Numbered from the stretch's first letter, positions 10,763 through 19,682 are shown. The stretch is 62,859 bases of DNA from Corynebacterium senegalense (GCF_900411315.1 NZ_LS990887.1:1637596-1700454); one strand, 5' to 3'. Notes: a model not told the origin generated them from the letters alone. Translations and numbers: made by a program.

Positions 10763-11473
10763 ATGACCGCGCTGATCACCCTCTCCCACGGCTCCCGCCA
10801 CGCGCGGGCGCACGACGGCATCCGGCGCCTCACCGCCCGGGCCGGCGCGGAGCTGGGGGTCGACGCGGTCGACGCCCACCTGGAGTTCACCACCCCCGAC
10901 CTCGCCGGGGCGGTGGAAACACTCCGCGACGCGGGCCACAGCGAGGCCATCGTCGTGCCCCTGCTGTTCACCCGCGCCTTCCACGCCACCCACGACGTGC
11001 CCGCCGCGCTCGAGGCCGCCTCCGGCGCCGGCGTCACCCTGACGCTCGCCGAAGGGCTGGGGCAGGGAGGGGACGTCGTCAAGCTGCTCGCGGCGCGAGT
11101 GCCTGACGACGCCCACACCATCCTCTACCCGGTGGGCACCTCCAACGCCGCGGCCGCGGAGGCGACCCTGCGCATGGGGGAGCGCCTCGCCGAGACCACC
11201 GGGCAGGCGGTCACCGTCGTCCCGGCCACCGGGTGCGGCGAGACCACCGGCAACGAGGGCATCGCCGAGGTCGCAGCCCGCCACGCGCGGGTGCACCTGC
11301 TGCCCCTGTTCGTCACCGAGGGCCTCCTACTCGACCGCGCCGTCGACGTCCTGGACGAAATCCAGCAGGTCACCGGCTCCACAATCACCCGCTCAGAGCC
11401 CCTGGGCACCGACCTTTCGGAAATCATCGCCGCCCGCTACCGGGCGGCCCGCACAGAAAGCACGGGGTCCTAG
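10763..11473 (+). CDS. cysY: Sirohydrochlorin ferrochelatase-like (CbiX/CysY)
   Basis: This 236-residue protein has two tandem CbiX-type chelatase halves. The first begins ALITLSHGSRHARAHDG with metal-binding His. A second His cluster is in FTRAFHATHDVP, and the second half includes VVPATGCGETTGNEG and HLLPLFVTEGLLLD. It probably inserts Fe into sirohydrochlorin to give siroheme for CysI. In C. glutamicum the gene at this position is called cysY. Start ATG 10763 is preceded by AAGGGGG, ten bases after cysN. A cobalt-specific CbiX role is possible in principle but the operon argues for siroheme. Confidence 0.82.
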   Translation: MTALITLSHGSRHARAHDGIRRLTARAGAELGVDAVDAHLEFTTPDLAGAVETLRDAGHSEAIVVPLLFTRAFHATHDVPAALEAASGAGVTLTLAEGLGQGGDVVKLLAARVPDDAHTILYPVGTSNAAAAEATLRMGERLAETTGQAVTVVPATGCGETTGNEGIAEVAARHARVHLLPLFVTEGLLLDRAVDVLDEIQQVTGSTITRSEPLGTDLSEIIAARYRAARTESTGS

Positions 11474-11475
11474 AG

Positions 11476-12417
11476 ATGTACAAGCTGACCACCCTGACAT
11501 TCATCGCCATCGCTGGACTCGCCGCCCAGCTCGTCGACGGCGGGCTCGGCATGGGCTTCGGAGTCACCTCCACCACCATCCTCATCATGCTCGCCGCCCT
11601 CGGCCCCGCCCAGGCCTCTGCGGTCGTGCATACCGCAGAGCTCGGCACGACGCTCGCCTCGGGAATCTCACACTGGCGCTTCGGCAACGTGGACTGGAAG
11701 GTCGTCGCCTGCATCGGCATCCCCGGCGCGGTCGGCGCCTTTACCGGCTCCACAATCCTGTCCAACCTGTCCACCGAGGCGGCGAAACCGGTGATGAGCC
11801 TCATCCTCGCGCTCATCGGCCTCAACCTCATGCTGCGCTTCTCCCGTGGGCTGGTGCACCGCACTGTTACGCAGAAGCCGCACTCGCGGGGCTTCCTCGG
11901 CGTCCTCGGAGTCTTCGGCGGTTTCGTCGACGCCACCGGCGGCGGAGGCTGGGGGCCGGTGACCACCTCGACCCTGCTGTCCGCCGGCCGCTCCGAGCCG
12001 CGTCGCATCGTCGGCACCGTCAACACTGCGGAGTTCCTTGTCACCGCCGCGGCCACCGCGGGCTTCGCGATCGGCATGTGGGAGGACCTCGTCGCCAACC
12101 TGGCCGCCGTCGTGGCGCTGCTGGTGGGAGGCGTCATCGCGGCGCCGATCGGGGCGTGGCTGGTGTCCAGGCTCAACCCGATCCTGCTCGGTGGGATCGT
12201 CGGCACACTCATCGTGCTGCTCAACCTGCCGGTCGTGCTGAAGGCCGTCGGCGTGACCGACCACCTCTGGGTCGTCCGCGTGGCGGTGCTGCTCCTGGGT
12301 GCTGCGCTGTCCGCGCGGGGCGCGCTGCGGGCGCGGGCGAACTCCCGCGCCGCCTCGGAGAAGGAGGGGCACAGCCCGTGCGAGGCGGAAGTCCCGCAGG
12401 TGGAGGCAGGGCGCTAG
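11476..12417 (+). CDS. cysZ: TauE/SafE-family permease, probable sulfate importer CysZ
   Basis: This 313-residue membrane protein has about eight hydrophobic segments. It starts AAQLVDGGLGMGFGVTSTTIL and has a second related GGFVDATGGGGWGPVTTSTLL, the internal duplication typical of TauE/SafE (DUF81) transporters. It is the last gene of the cys operon, two bases after cysY. The gene at this place in C. glutamicum (cysZ) is proposed to carry sulfate uptake; family members elsewhere export sulfite or sulfoacetate, so the direction of transport is inferred from context. The C-terminal 25 residues are hydrophilic. Confidence 0.85.
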   Translation: MYKLTTLTFIAIAGLAAQLVDGGLGMGFGVTSTTILIMLAALGPAQASAVVHTAELGTTLASGISHWRFGNVDWKVVACIGIPGAVGAFTGSTILSNLSTEAAKPVMSLILALIGLNLMLRFSRGLVHRTVTQKPHSRGFLGVLGVFGGFVDATGGGGWGPVTTSTLLSAGRSEPRRIVGTVNTAEFLVTAAATAGFAIGMWEDLVANLAAVVALLVGGVIAAPIGAWLVSRLNPILLGGIVGTLIVLLNLPVVLKAVGVTDHLWVVRVAVLLLGAALSARGALRARANSRAASEKEGHSPCEAEVPQVEAGR

Positions 12418-12491
12418 CAGCACGTTTTCGGGGCGGGCTGCTTCACTTGCTGCGCGTTCTCTTGCTCGACGTGCGGCGCGGCCTGTTGCTT

Positions 12492-12762
12492 GTCCTGTTA
12501 CTCGACCGATGCGGCACTGCGTGGGCAAAAGCCCAGGAGCGATGTGCGAACCGTCGAGTAGCGGCGCTGGACAAAGACCTCAGCACTGAATTGAGTCGTA
12601 AAACTGCCCGAATTTGCGCTGAGGTCTTCCGGGACGCGAAGGCGAGGTCCTGTTACTCGACCGATGCGGCACTGCGCGGGCGAAAGCCCAGGAGCGATGT
12701 GCGAACCGTCGAGTAGCGGCGCTGGACAAAGACCTCAGCACTAAATTGAGGCGTAAAACTGC
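12492..12762. repeat. Direct 116-bp repeat, two copies, with internal inverted words
   Basis: The 355-base gap between cysZ and lplA contains copy 1 at 12492-12607 and copy 2 at 12647-12762, 155 bases apart and differing at only four positions. Each copy contains the inverted pair TACTCGAC ... GTCGAGTA (12499-12506 and 12553-12560 in copy 1) and a GGGC(A/G)AAAGCCC hairpin. The spacer holds GCTGAGGTCTT (12618-12628), the reverse complement of AAGACCTCAGC inside copy 1 (12574-12584). No coding frame looks real. It sits between convergent genes, so it could fold as a terminator region. Confidence 0.85.
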
Positions 12763-12772
12763 AGCGCAGATC

Positions 12773-13846
12773 TCAGGGGATCTTGTGCGTCCACTCCGCC
12801 GTGCCGAACTTGGACGCGACGAGTTCTTCGGCGGCGGTGATGTCGGCGTCGTCAAGCGTAGTGCGCTCCGAGGGGTAGCGAGACATGAAGGTGCCGATCA
12901 GCGTCTCGATGACCTCCTCGCGCGGCACGCCCGTCTGGCGGCGCAGCGGGTCGACGCGCTTCTTCGCGCTGCGCAGGCCCTTGTCGGCGACCTTGACCTT
13001 GCCGATGCGCAACACCTCCATCATCTTGTCGGCGTCGATGTCGTAGCTCATCGTCGTGTGGTGCAGCACCGCGCCGGGAACGCGCTTCTGGGCGGCGCCG
13101 CCGATCTTGCCGCCGTCGGAGGTGATGTCGTTGATTGGCACGTACCAGGCGTTGACGCCGAGCGACTTCAGGCCCGCGAGCACCCAGGCGTCGAGGTAGG
13201 AGTAGCTGTCCACGTAGCTCAGGCCCTTGACGATGGTGTCGGGCAGGTACATCGAGTAGGTGACGCAGTTGCCGCCCTCCATGAACATCGCGCCGCCGCC
13301 CGAGATGCGCCGCACCGGCACGATCCCGTGCCGGTCCACGCCCTCCTCGTCCAGCTCGTTGGAATAGGACTGGTACGAGCCGAAGACGACCGCGCGGTCC
13401 TCCCACTCCCAGAAGCGCAGGGTGGGGTTGCGTCGGCCCGCGCGGACCTCGTCGAGCAGGTGCTGGTCGAGCGCGACGTTGACCGGGGTGGGCAGGACGG
13501 GGGAGTGGATGACGTCCCAGGTGTAGTCCGTGATGTCCTTCGCGCCGACCACCGCGCGCCGGGCCGTGACCGCGACGTCCTTGGCGTCGAAGCCGTGGAG
13601 GGTCACGCCCTCAATCTCGCCCAGCTCACGCTCGATACGGGTCTGCAGCGCGGCGGCGTCCTCGTCGACGTCCGCGCCGACGAGCGCGCGGTTGAGGGCG
13701 TCGTAGGCCTCCTCCGGTTCGAGGAAGAAGTCGCCCGAGATCACCGCGCCGGTGATGCGCTCGCCGTCGGAGGTGACGTCCGCGACGACGAGCTTGCCGC
13801 CGGGGACCTTGAGTTCGAAGTGGTGCTGTGCCTGTGGCTGTGTCAT
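12773..13846 (-). CDS. lplA: Lipoate--protein ligase family protein
   Basis: This 357-residue protein belongs to the BPL/LplA superfamily, which attaches lipoate to E2 subunits or GcvH. An N-terminal accessory domain of about 85 residues (MTQPQAQHHFELKVPGGKL) resembles the lipoate-ligase C-terminal domain but is placed first. The catalytic domain follows, with RRISGGGAMFMEGGN near residue 178 and the lysine motif GGKIGGAAQKR near 247. ATG at 13846 sits seven bases after a TATAGT box, so the transcript is probably leaderless. Whether the substrate is free lipoate or an octanoyl/lipoyl donor is not decidable from sequence. Confidence 0.85.
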   Translation of the reverse strand: MTQPQAQHHFELKVPGGKLVVADVTSDGERITGAVISGDFFLEPEEAYDALNRALVGADVDEDAAALQTRIERELGEIEGVTLHGFDAKDVAVTARRAVVGAKDITDYTWDVIHSPVLPTPVNVALDQHLLDEVRAGRRNPTLRFWEWEDRAVVFGSYQSYSNELDEEGVDRHGIVPVRRISGGGAMFMEGGNCVTYSMYLPDTIVKGLSYVDSYSYLDAWVLAGLKSLGVNAWYVPINDITSDGGKIGGAAQKRVPGAVLHHTTMSYDIDADKMMEVLRIGKVKVADKGLRSAKKRVDPLRRQTGVPREEVIETLIGTFMSRYPSERTTLDDADITAAEELVASKFGTAEWTHKIP

Positions 13847-13853
13847 GTCCGCG

Positions 13854-13859
13854 ACTATA
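13854..13859 (-). promoter_or_regulatory. -10 box of lplA (leaderless)
   Basis: On the minus strand TATAGT is followed by seven bases and the lplA ATG, the spacing expected of a leaderless corynebacterial mRNA. The diverging nucleosidase gene has its own TAGCCT at 13874-13879, eight bases before its ATG; both promoters fit into 41 bases. Confidence 0.55.
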
Positions 13860-13887
13860 GGCGCGCGCGGCGCTAGCCTGGAGCCCC

Positions 13888-14445
13888 ATGAGCATCCTTG
13901 TCGTCGCGGCCATGAAGGAAGAGGCCGCCGAAATCTCCGCCCGCACCACACACGAGGTCCTGGTCACGGGCATCGGTACGATCCCTGCGACGATCGCGCT
14001 GACGAGGCGCCTCGCTGCGGGGCCGCTGCCGGAGCGCGTTATCAACGTCGGCACCGCGGGGGCGCTCAGCGACGTCCCGGCCGGCGTCTACGAGATCGAG
14101 TCGGCCGTGAAGCACGACCACAGGGCGCTGCACATCCCGGGGCTGACGGATTTCGTGTACCCGCGCCGCTTCGAGCTGGACACCCTCACCGAGCTGCCGA
14201 AGGCGCGGCTCGCCACGGGCGACACCTTCGTCAACACGACCGCGCTGCGCGCAGAGCTCGCCCGCGAGAGCGAGCTGGTGGACATGGAGGGCTACGCCCT
14301 GGCCGCCGTGTGCAGCGAGTTCCGCGTCCCGCTGAGCATGCTCAAGCAGGTCTCCGACAACGCCGACGAGACCTCGGACGTGTCCTGGCCGGAGTCGCTC
14401 GCCGCTGCGGCGGTGGAGCTGCACGACGCCCTCGCGCTTCTCTGA
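13888..14445 (+). CDS. Nucleosidase of the MTA/SAH nucleosidase (PNP_UDP_1) superfamily
   Basis: This 185-residue compact protein starts MSILVVAAMKEEAAE, typical of MTAN-like enzymes. It has INVGTAGALSD (glycine-rich phosphate or ribose loop), VDMEGYALAAV (ribose-binding Glu, compare VEMEGAA) and KQVSDNAD (catalytic Asp). It is shorter than canonical MTAN (about 230 residues), as in a short actinobacterial subgroup. The substrate could be MTA, SAH, 5'-deoxyadenosine or another nucleoside. It is coupled to the HhH gene downstream (TGATG). Confidence 0.75.
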   Translation: MSILVVAAMKEEAAEISARTTHEVLVTGIGTIPATIALTRRLAAGPLPERVINVGTAGALSDVPAGVYEIESAVKHDHRALHIPGLTDFVYPRRFELDTLTELPKARLATGDTFVNTTALRAELARESELVDMEGYALAAVCSEFRVPLSMLKQVSDNADETSDVSWPESLAAAAVELHDALALL

Positions 14446-15029
14446 TGGACCTCTCGCAGACCCGGACCTTCGCCGAGGAAGCGGGCATCGCGCTTTCCGA
14501 CGACCCCGCGCCCCTGTTCCAGCTGCTCACCCTGTGCATGCTCCAGGCGAAGCCGATCAAGTCCTCCGTGGCGGTCGCGGCGGCGCGAGGCCTGTTCGCC
14601 GCCGGCCTGACCACGCCGGAGACAATGCGCGCGGCGCCGCGCTCCCGGCTCATCGGCGTGTTCGGGGCGACCGGCTACAAGCGCTACGACGAGTCCACCG
14701 CCACCAGGCTGCACGCCATGAGCGCGGCGCTTGTCGACGCACACCGCGGCGACCTGCGGGAACTTCGCGCCGGGGCGCCCTCGTCGCTCGAGGTCTTCGA
14801 CGGCGTCGGACCCGCCTGCGCGGCGATGTTCGCGCGGGAGGTGCAGGGGGTGTGGCCGGAGCTCGCCCCGGCCTTCGACAAGAAGGCGCTGCAGGGGGCG
14901 GGAGCCCTCGGGCTGCCGCAGGATCCCGGGGCGCTGGCGGAGCTCGGCGACGACCTGCCGCGGCTGGCGGCGCACCTGGTGCGGGTCGCGCTGGAGGGGA
15001 GGGCGGGCGCGAAAAAACCCGCCGGATGA
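14445..15029 (+). CDS. HhH-GPD/endonuclease III-like protein, probably atypical
   Basis: This 194-residue protein starts with ATG at 14445 overlapping the nucleosidase stop. FQLLTLCMLQAKPIKSSVAVAAARGLF resembles the first helices of endonuclease III-type glycosylases. LEVFDGVGPACAAMFAREV aligns with the helix-hairpin-helix (LPGVGRKTANVVL), and APAFDKKAL occupies the place of the catalytic VDTHVxR loop. The Lys of GVGRKTA is replaced (GVGPACA) and no C-terminal 4Fe-4S cysteine set is present. A repair or DNA-binding role is an inference. The last codons overlap the terminator of the converging PfpI gene. Confidence 0.55.
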   Translation: MDLSQTRTFAEEAGIALSDDPAPLFQLLTLCMLQAKPIKSSVAVAAARGLFAAGLTTPETMRAAPRSRLIGVFGATGYKRYDESTATRLHAMSAALVDAHRGDLRELRAGAPSSLEVFDGVGPACAAMFAREVQGVWPELAPAFDKKALQGAGALGLPQDPGALAELGDDLPRLAAHLVRVALEGRAGAKKPAG

Positions 15030-15038
15030 TCCGGCGGG
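15018..15038 (-). terminator. Rho-independent terminator of the PfpI gene
   Basis: A perfect ten-base-pair stem with a one-base loop (CCCGCCGGAT-G-ATCCGGCGGG) is followed on the minus strand by TTTTTT. It lies 17 bases after the PfpI stop and overlaps the last codons of the converging HhH gene. Confidence 0.85.
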
Positions 15039-15054
15039 CGTCGCTAAGCGTGCT

Positions 15055-15579
15055 CTACTTCGCGAACTCCTCGACGATCGCCTTGTTGAAGGCGGGCAGG
15101 TCGTCCGGGGTGCGGGAGGAGACGAAGCCGCCGTCGACGACGACCTCCTCGTCGACCCACGCCGCGCCCGCGTTGGACAGATCCGTCTTCAGGGAGGGGT
15201 AGGAGGTCATCTTGACGCCCTTTATGGCGTCGGCCTCGGTGAGGATCCAGCCGCCGTGGCAGATCACGCCGACCGGCTTGTCCGCGCCGCGCAGCTCCTT
15301 GACCAGCTTCACGGCGTCCTCATCCTGGCGGATGGTGTCGGCGTTGCCGGTGCCGCCGGGGAGGATGAGTGCGTCGTAGTCGGAGGCCGAGGCGTCCGCG
15401 GAGGTGACGTCGACCGCTACCTTGGTGCCGTTCTTGCCCTCGATCTCGCCGGATTCGGTGGAAATAACCTGGGTGGTCGCGCCCGCAGCCTCGACCGCCG
15501 CCTTCGGGGAGGTCAGCTCGGAGTCCTCGAAACCGTTGGTGGAGATGATCGCGATCTTCTTGCCGTTCAGGTCAGCCAT
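15055..15579 (-). CDS. DJ-1/PfpI family protein
   Basis: This 174-residue protein has the DJ-1/PfpI fold signature: KKIAIISTNGFEDSEL at the N-terminus (with the partner Glu), LILPGGTGN in the middle and the nucleophile Cys in the elbow VICHGGWIL near residue 106. Family members act as glyoxalase III, deglycases or stress-related amidases. No neighbouring gene narrows this. The ATG at 15579 is preceded on its strand by GAAAGGACAGGC. It is flanked by clear terminators and looks monocistronic. Confidence 0.88.
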   Translation of the reverse strand: MADLNGKKIAIISTNGFEDSELTSPKAAVEAAGATTQVISTESGEIEGKNGTKVAVDVTSADASASDYDALILPGGTGNADTIRQDEDAVKLVKELRGADKPVGVICHGGWILTEADAIKGVKMTSYPSLKTDLSNAGAAWVDEEVVVDGGFVSSRTPDDLPAFNKAIVEEFAK

Positions 15580-15640
15580 TGCGCCTGTCCTTTCGTCTGT
15601 GTGTGCTAGTTTCTTACGCCGTCCAGCGTAGGGAAAAACA

Positions 15641-15671
15641 ACGCGCCCCGCAGAAGCCCTGCGGAGCGCGT
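15641..15671 (-). terminator. Bidirectional-looking terminator after the AI-2E permease gene
   Basis: ACGCGC-CCCGCAG and its partner CTGCGGA-GCGCGT form a long GC stem. On the minus strand it is followed by TTGTTTTT, placing it 15 bases after the stop of the permease gene; on the plus strand it is followed by GTTTTC. Confidence 0.8.
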
Positions 15672-15685
15672 GTTTTCGGGGGACG

Positions 15686-17164
15686 TCAGGCGTCGTCGCT
15701 GTCGAGGGAGCGGCGGCGGGCCCTGTCGTCGGCCTCGGTGCCCTCGGGGTCGATCGCCCGGGTCTTGCCGGGGACCTCCTTGTCGTAGGTCTTCTCCGGC
15801 GCCTCGTCGTCGCGGGGCACGCGCGTGGAGCCGCCGGGGGCCGCCTTGCGACGCCCCATCGCCGCCAGGTGGTCCCGCACGGCCAGGAAGGCCCCCTTCG
15901 AGTCGAGGGTCTGGCTCTGCTGGGTGGCGATCTTGATGTCGTCGGCGGTGATCTCCCCCGCGCGCAGCGCCGTCATCTCGGCCCAGTAGCCGAGCCACAC
16001 CGCGATGACCGCGGCGACCGGCACTGCGAGGAAGGCGCCGACGATGCCGAACAGCGTGCCGCCCACCGTGACGGAGAGCAGGACGATGGCGGCGTGCAGA
16101 CCCATCGCGCGCGACTGCAGGATCGGCTGGAGGATGTTGCCCTCCAGCTGCTGCACCGCGATGACGAGGAGCAGGGCGAACAGGGCGTTCATCGGGCCGT
16201 TGGACACCAGCGCGACGGTGATGGACAGCACGCCCGCGGTGAACGCACCGATGATCGGGATGAAACCGCCGAAGAAGGTCAGCACCGCGAGGACGGGCCA
16301 GAGCGGGACGCCCAGCAGGACGAGGCCGAGGCCGATGAAGACGGCGTCGACGGCCGAGACGATCGCCTGCGTGCGGATGAACCCTGCGAGGGTGTTCCAC
16401 GAGCGCATGAGCACCTCGGTGAGGTGCCAGCCGGCCTTCACTCCGACGTACTTGCGCAGCCACGGCAGGAAGCGGTCGCCGTCCTTGAGGAAGAAGAAGG
16501 TGAGGATGAGCGTGAGCACCAGCGTCGTGCCCACCGAGGCGACCACGCCCAGGCCGGACATGACGCCGGAGGCGATGTTCGAGGCCTGGCCGCGCACGAA
16601 GTCCGTCGCCTGCTGGAGGGTCTCCTGGACGCGGTCGGCGTCGATGATGCCGATGTCCATGCGCTCCTCGGCCCACGCCACGATGTCGGTGATGCCCTGC
16701 TGGGACTGGGCGATCAGCTGGCCGCCCTGGTCGCGCACGAGCGGGGCCATGAGGGCGAAGATGGCGGTGATGATGCCGAAGAACGCGACGAGCACGAGCG
16801 AGACCGCCGCCGCGGCGGGCATGCGCAGCTTGTTGCGCAGGGTGCGCACGGGCGGCCAGAGGACCGTGCTCACCACGAGGGCGAGCATCGCGGGGAGGAG
16901 CCCGACCCAGAGAAACTTCAGCAGGTAGAGCAGTAGCGCGGTCGCCGCGACGATGATGATGAAACGCAGCGCCCAGGCGGCGGCGGTGCGCCCGTCCGAG
17001 GCGATGATCTCGCCGCGGTCGAGCTGGTCGCCCGACAGCTCGTGGGCGGCGTCGGCCGGGGTGGGGTACATCTCCGGCTCGTGCACCGCGGTGTCGAGCG
17101 CGCCGACGAAGTCCTTTTCGCTGCCGTCGCTGCCGCGGGGGATGCGGTTGTTTTCGCTAGTCAC
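15686..17164 (-). CDS. AI-2E family (TqsA/PerM-type) membrane protein
   Basis: This protein of about 492 residues has a 70-residue charged cytoplasmic N-terminus, eight predicted membrane segments (LRFIIIVAATALLLYLLKFLWVGLLPAML and others), the family-typical GxxIPxxG-like stretch FFGGFIPIIGAF, and a charged tail of about 75 residues ending RRRSLDSDDA. Family members include the AI-2 exporter TqsA and Na+/H+-type transporters; the substrate here is unknown. I prefer the GTG at 17164, which lies eight bases after CATAAT; an in-frame TTG at 17173 would add three residues. Confidence 0.85.
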   Translation of the reverse strand: MTSENNRIPRGSDGSEKDFVGALDTAVHEPEMYPTPADAAHELSGDQLDRGEIIASDGRTAAAWALRFIIIVAATALLLYLLKFLWVGLLPAMLALVVSTVLWPPVRTLRNKLRMPAAAAVSLVLVAFFGIITAIFALMAPLVRDQGGQLIAQSQQGITDIVAWAEERMDIGIIDADRVQETLQQATDFVRGQASNIASGVMSGLGVVASVGTTLVLTLILTFFFLKDGDRFLPWLRKYVGVKAGWHLTEVLMRSWNTLAGFIRTQAIVSAVDAVFIGLGLVLLGVPLWPVLAVLTFFGGFIPIIGAFTAGVLSITVALVSNGPMNALFALLLVIAVQQLEGNILQPILQSRAMGLHAAIVLLSVTVGGTLFGIVGAFLAVPVAAVIAVWLGYWAEMTALRAGEITADDIKIATQQSQTLDSKGAFLAVRDHLAAMGRRKAAPGGSTRVPRDDEAPEKTYDKEVPGKTRAIDPEGTEADDRARRRSLDSDDA

Positions 17165-17305
17165 GCCTGGCAATTATGCCAGACCGGGGAGCTGAGGGGA
17201 AAGCGCGGGAGGGGGCGTCGAAAAGCGGGGAGCGAATGCGTGGCGGGCGGGCGGCGCCCCGGGTAGCGTGAGGTGAAACAGCTTTTGCGGAGGAAAGGAA
17301 ATGCG

Positions 17306-18826
17306 ATGACCGTCTACCCGAACCCCGGCACCGAGGGCTCGAAGGTGAACTTCAGGAAGCGCTACGACAACTACATCGGCGGGGACTGGGTCGCCCCGGC
17401 CGAGGGGGAGTACTTCGACAACATCACCCCCGTCACCGGTGAGGTGTTCTGCCAGGTCGCGCGCGGCACCGCGGCGGACGTGGAGAAGGCCCTCGACGCC
17501 GCCCACGCCGCGGCCCCCGGCTTCGGCGCCACCAGCCCCGCCGAGCGCGCGCTCATGCTACACCGCATCGCCGACCGGATGGAGGAGCACCTCGAGGAGA
17601 TCGCCGTCGCGGAGACGTGGGAGAACGGCAAGGCGGTGCGCGAGACGCTCGCGGCCGACATCCCCCTGGCCATCGACCACTTCCGCTACTTCGCGGGCGC
17701 CATCCGCGCGCAGGAGGGCAGGCTCTCCCAGATCGACGAGGACACCATCGCCTACCACTTCAACGAGCCGCTCGGCGTGGTCGGGCAGATCATCCCGTGG
17801 AACTTCCCGCTGCTCATGGCGGCGTGGAAGCTCGCCCCGGCGCTCGCGGCGGGCAACGCCGTGGTGCTCAAGCCGGCGGAGCAGACCCCGGCGTCCATCC
17901 TCTACCTCATGGAGATCGTTGGCGACCTCATCCCGGCGGGCGTGGTCAACGTGGTCAACGGCTACGGCGACGAGGCGGGCGTGGCGCTGACGGGGTCGGA
18001 CCGCATCGCCAAGGTCGCCTTCACCGGGTCGACGGAGGTGGGCAAGATCATCAACAAGGCCGCCGCCGACAAGATCATCCCCGTGACCCTCGAGCTGGGC
18101 GGGAAGTCCCCGGCCCTCTACTTCGAGGACATCATGGACAAGGATGACGAGTTCCGCGCCAAGGCCGTCGAGGGCTTCGCCATGTTCGCCCTCAACCAGG
18201 GCGAGGTGTGCACCTGCCCCTCGCGCGCCCTGGTCCACGAGTCCATCGCCGACGAGTTCCTCGCCCTCGGCGTCGAGCGCGTGAAAGGCATCAAGGTGGG
18301 CAACCCCCTCGACACCGACGTCATGATGGGCGCGCAGGCCTCGCAGGAGCAGATGGACAAGATCACCGGCTACCTCGAGCTCGGCCCCAAGGAGGGCGCG
18401 GAGACGCTCACCGGCGGCCACGTCAACCACATCGACGGGCTCGGCGGGGGCTTCTACATCGAGCCAACCGTGTTCAAGGGCACCAACGACATGACGATCT
18501 TCCAGGAGGAGATCTTCGGCCCGGTGCTCTCCGTCGTCACCTTCCGGGACTTCGACGAGGCGATCCGCATCGCCAACGACACGATCTACGGCCTCGGCGC
18601 GGGCGTGTGGTCGCGCAACGGCAACGTCGCCTACCGCGCGGGCCGGGCGATCAAGGCCGGCCGGGTGTGGGTGAACCAGTACCACTCCTACCCGGCGCAC
18701 GCGGCGTTCGGCGGCTACAAGCAGTCGGGCATCGGACGCGAGAACCACCTCATGATGCTGGCCCACTACCAGGAGACCAAGAACATGCTCGTGTCCTACT
18801 CGGAGAGGGAGACCGGCCTGTTCTAG
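17306..18826 (+). CDS. ald: NAD+-dependent (acet)aldehyde dehydrogenase
   Basis: This 506-residue ALDH superfamily enzyme oxidises acetaldehyde to acetate. The nucleophile Cys302 is in GEVCTCPSR and the general base Glu263 in TLELGGKSP. The coenzyme region [23 protein letters not shown] and the C-terminal [20 protein letters not shown] are typical of the AldA/Ald group. Length matches C. glutamicum Ald, which I recall in the same position next to dnaK. ATG 17306 follows AGGAAAGGAA at good spacing, better than an upstream in-frame start at 17273. It would act after an alcohol dehydrogenase, but the adhA in this window is broken. Confidence 0.92.
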   Translation: MTVYPNPGTEGSKVNFRKRYDNYIGGDWVAPAEGEYFDNITPVTGEVFCQVARGTAADVEKALDAAHAAAPGFGATSPAERALMLHRIADRMEEHLEEIAVAETWENGKAVRETLAADIPLAIDHFRYFAGAIRAQEGRLSQIDEDTIAYHFNEPLGVVGQIIPWNFPLLMAAWKLAPALAAGNAVVLKPAEQTPASILYLMEIVGDLIPAGVVNVVNGYGDEAGVALTGSDRIAKVAFTGSTEVGKIINKAAADKIIPVTLELGGKSPALYFEDIMDKDDEFRAKAVEGFAMFALNQGEVCTCPSRALVHESIADEFLALGVERVKGIKVGNPLDTDVMMGAQASQEQMDKITGYLELGPKEGAETLTGGHVNHIDGLGGGFYIEPTVFKGTNDMTIFQEEIFGPVLSVVTFRDFDEAIRIANDTIYGLGAGVWSRNGNVAYRAGRAIKAGRVWVNQYHSYPAHAAFGGYKQSGIGRENHLMMLAHYQETKNMLVSYSERETGLF

Positions 18827-18993
18827 GCACCCGCTTCACGACGTCCCACCCGCCCGCCTCCTGAACGGCCGGCGGGTCGCGGCGTTTCTGGGGGTGCCCG
18901 GGAGAGGCCGTGAAGAATCTCCCGCATCAACCGGGCAACACCGTGCACGTGCGGTTGAAGCTCGCTAAGACTTTGCTGTGAGGAAGGGAAAGC

Positions 18994-19663
18994 GGTGAAG
19001 TTCTCCAGCCCTCCTCGTCCTTGGTGTTGTGGCTGCCCCGAAAGCCGACGCCTTCGCAACGGTGTACGACAAGGCGACCGACAAGTGCGCCATCACCTTC
19101 ACCGACACCAACGCCCGGCGCATCAACGACGCCTACGAGGGCCTTGTCCTCCGCATGGGTGAGCAGGTAAGGGACGGCTTAACGGGCGAACCGGCGAAGG
19201 CGGACGCCCAGGTCGTGTGGGAGTACGGCCTCCGGAAGGACGTGACGAGCGCCACCGACCTGCCGGTGCCCGCCGACCCGGCCATCCCCACCGCCAGACG
19301 CGCCTCGCCCGCGGCTCTGTCGCCGGCGGTGCCATCGGCGGCTTCATCTCCGGCGGAGGGTTCGCCGCCCCGATCGCCTCCTCCGGCAAGGAGTTCAAGG
19401 CGTGCGTGGAGCACGAGAAGCTGAGCGGCTCCGTCGTGCCGGGCTGCTCACTGACCTCCAGCCAGGCGACCGGCATCGGTATCGCCGGCCTGGTGGCGGG
19501 CATCCTTGCACTGACCGGTGCAGGTTTCGCCCAGCCCTTTCGTGGATCGGTTCACGGCGCAGCTGCCGCGCCAGGCTACCCTGAACCTCCTGGGAGTGTG
19601 GTGCGTTTCCGCAGCGTGCGGGGGCGGGGGCAAAATATTTGCGCGTGGTTGGAACAACTTTGA
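18994..19663 (+). pseudogene. Frameshifted remnant of a small exported/membrane protein gene
   Basis: The 980 bases between ald and dnaK contain no intact gene, but three frames carry consecutive protein-like pieces. GTG 18994 reads VKFSS, then a frame change gives LLVLGVVAAPKADAFA (signal-peptide-like). This continues ATVYDKATDKCAITFTDTNARRIND to about 19300. A second change gives GSVAGGAIGGFISGGGFAAP ... CVEHEKLSGSVVPGCSLTSS and a membrane segment GIGIAGLVAGILALTGAGFA. A third change near 19541 gives FVDRFTAQLPRQATLNLLG. At least two frameshifts are needed to join them. It resembles secreted corynebacterial proteins with paired Cys, family unknown. Confidence 0.65.
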
Positions 19664-19676
19664 GCTGGCTCCCGTT
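19651..19676 (+). promoter_or_regulatory. SigH-like promoter of the dnaK operon
   Basis: GGAAC (19651-19655), 17 bases, CGTT (19673-19676) fits the corynebacterial SigH heat/oxidative-stress promoter (GGAA..-N16-19-GTT). The identical GGAAC-N17-CGTT design precedes clpB. A second, vegetative-type -10 TATAGT lies at 19721-19726. Confidence 0.6.
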
Positions 19677-19682
19677 GTATAG

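Noticed and set aside
12418..12772. Small genes in the cysZ-lplA gap
   Set aside because: Open frames there cross the 116-bp duplication and show no coherent composition or ribosome site.
19029..19424. Intact 131-residue gene upstream of dnaK
   Set aside because: It lacks its signal peptide in frame and ends in a frameshifted Ser/Pro/Arg-rich tail, while the natural continuation is in another frame, so it is part of a pseudogene.
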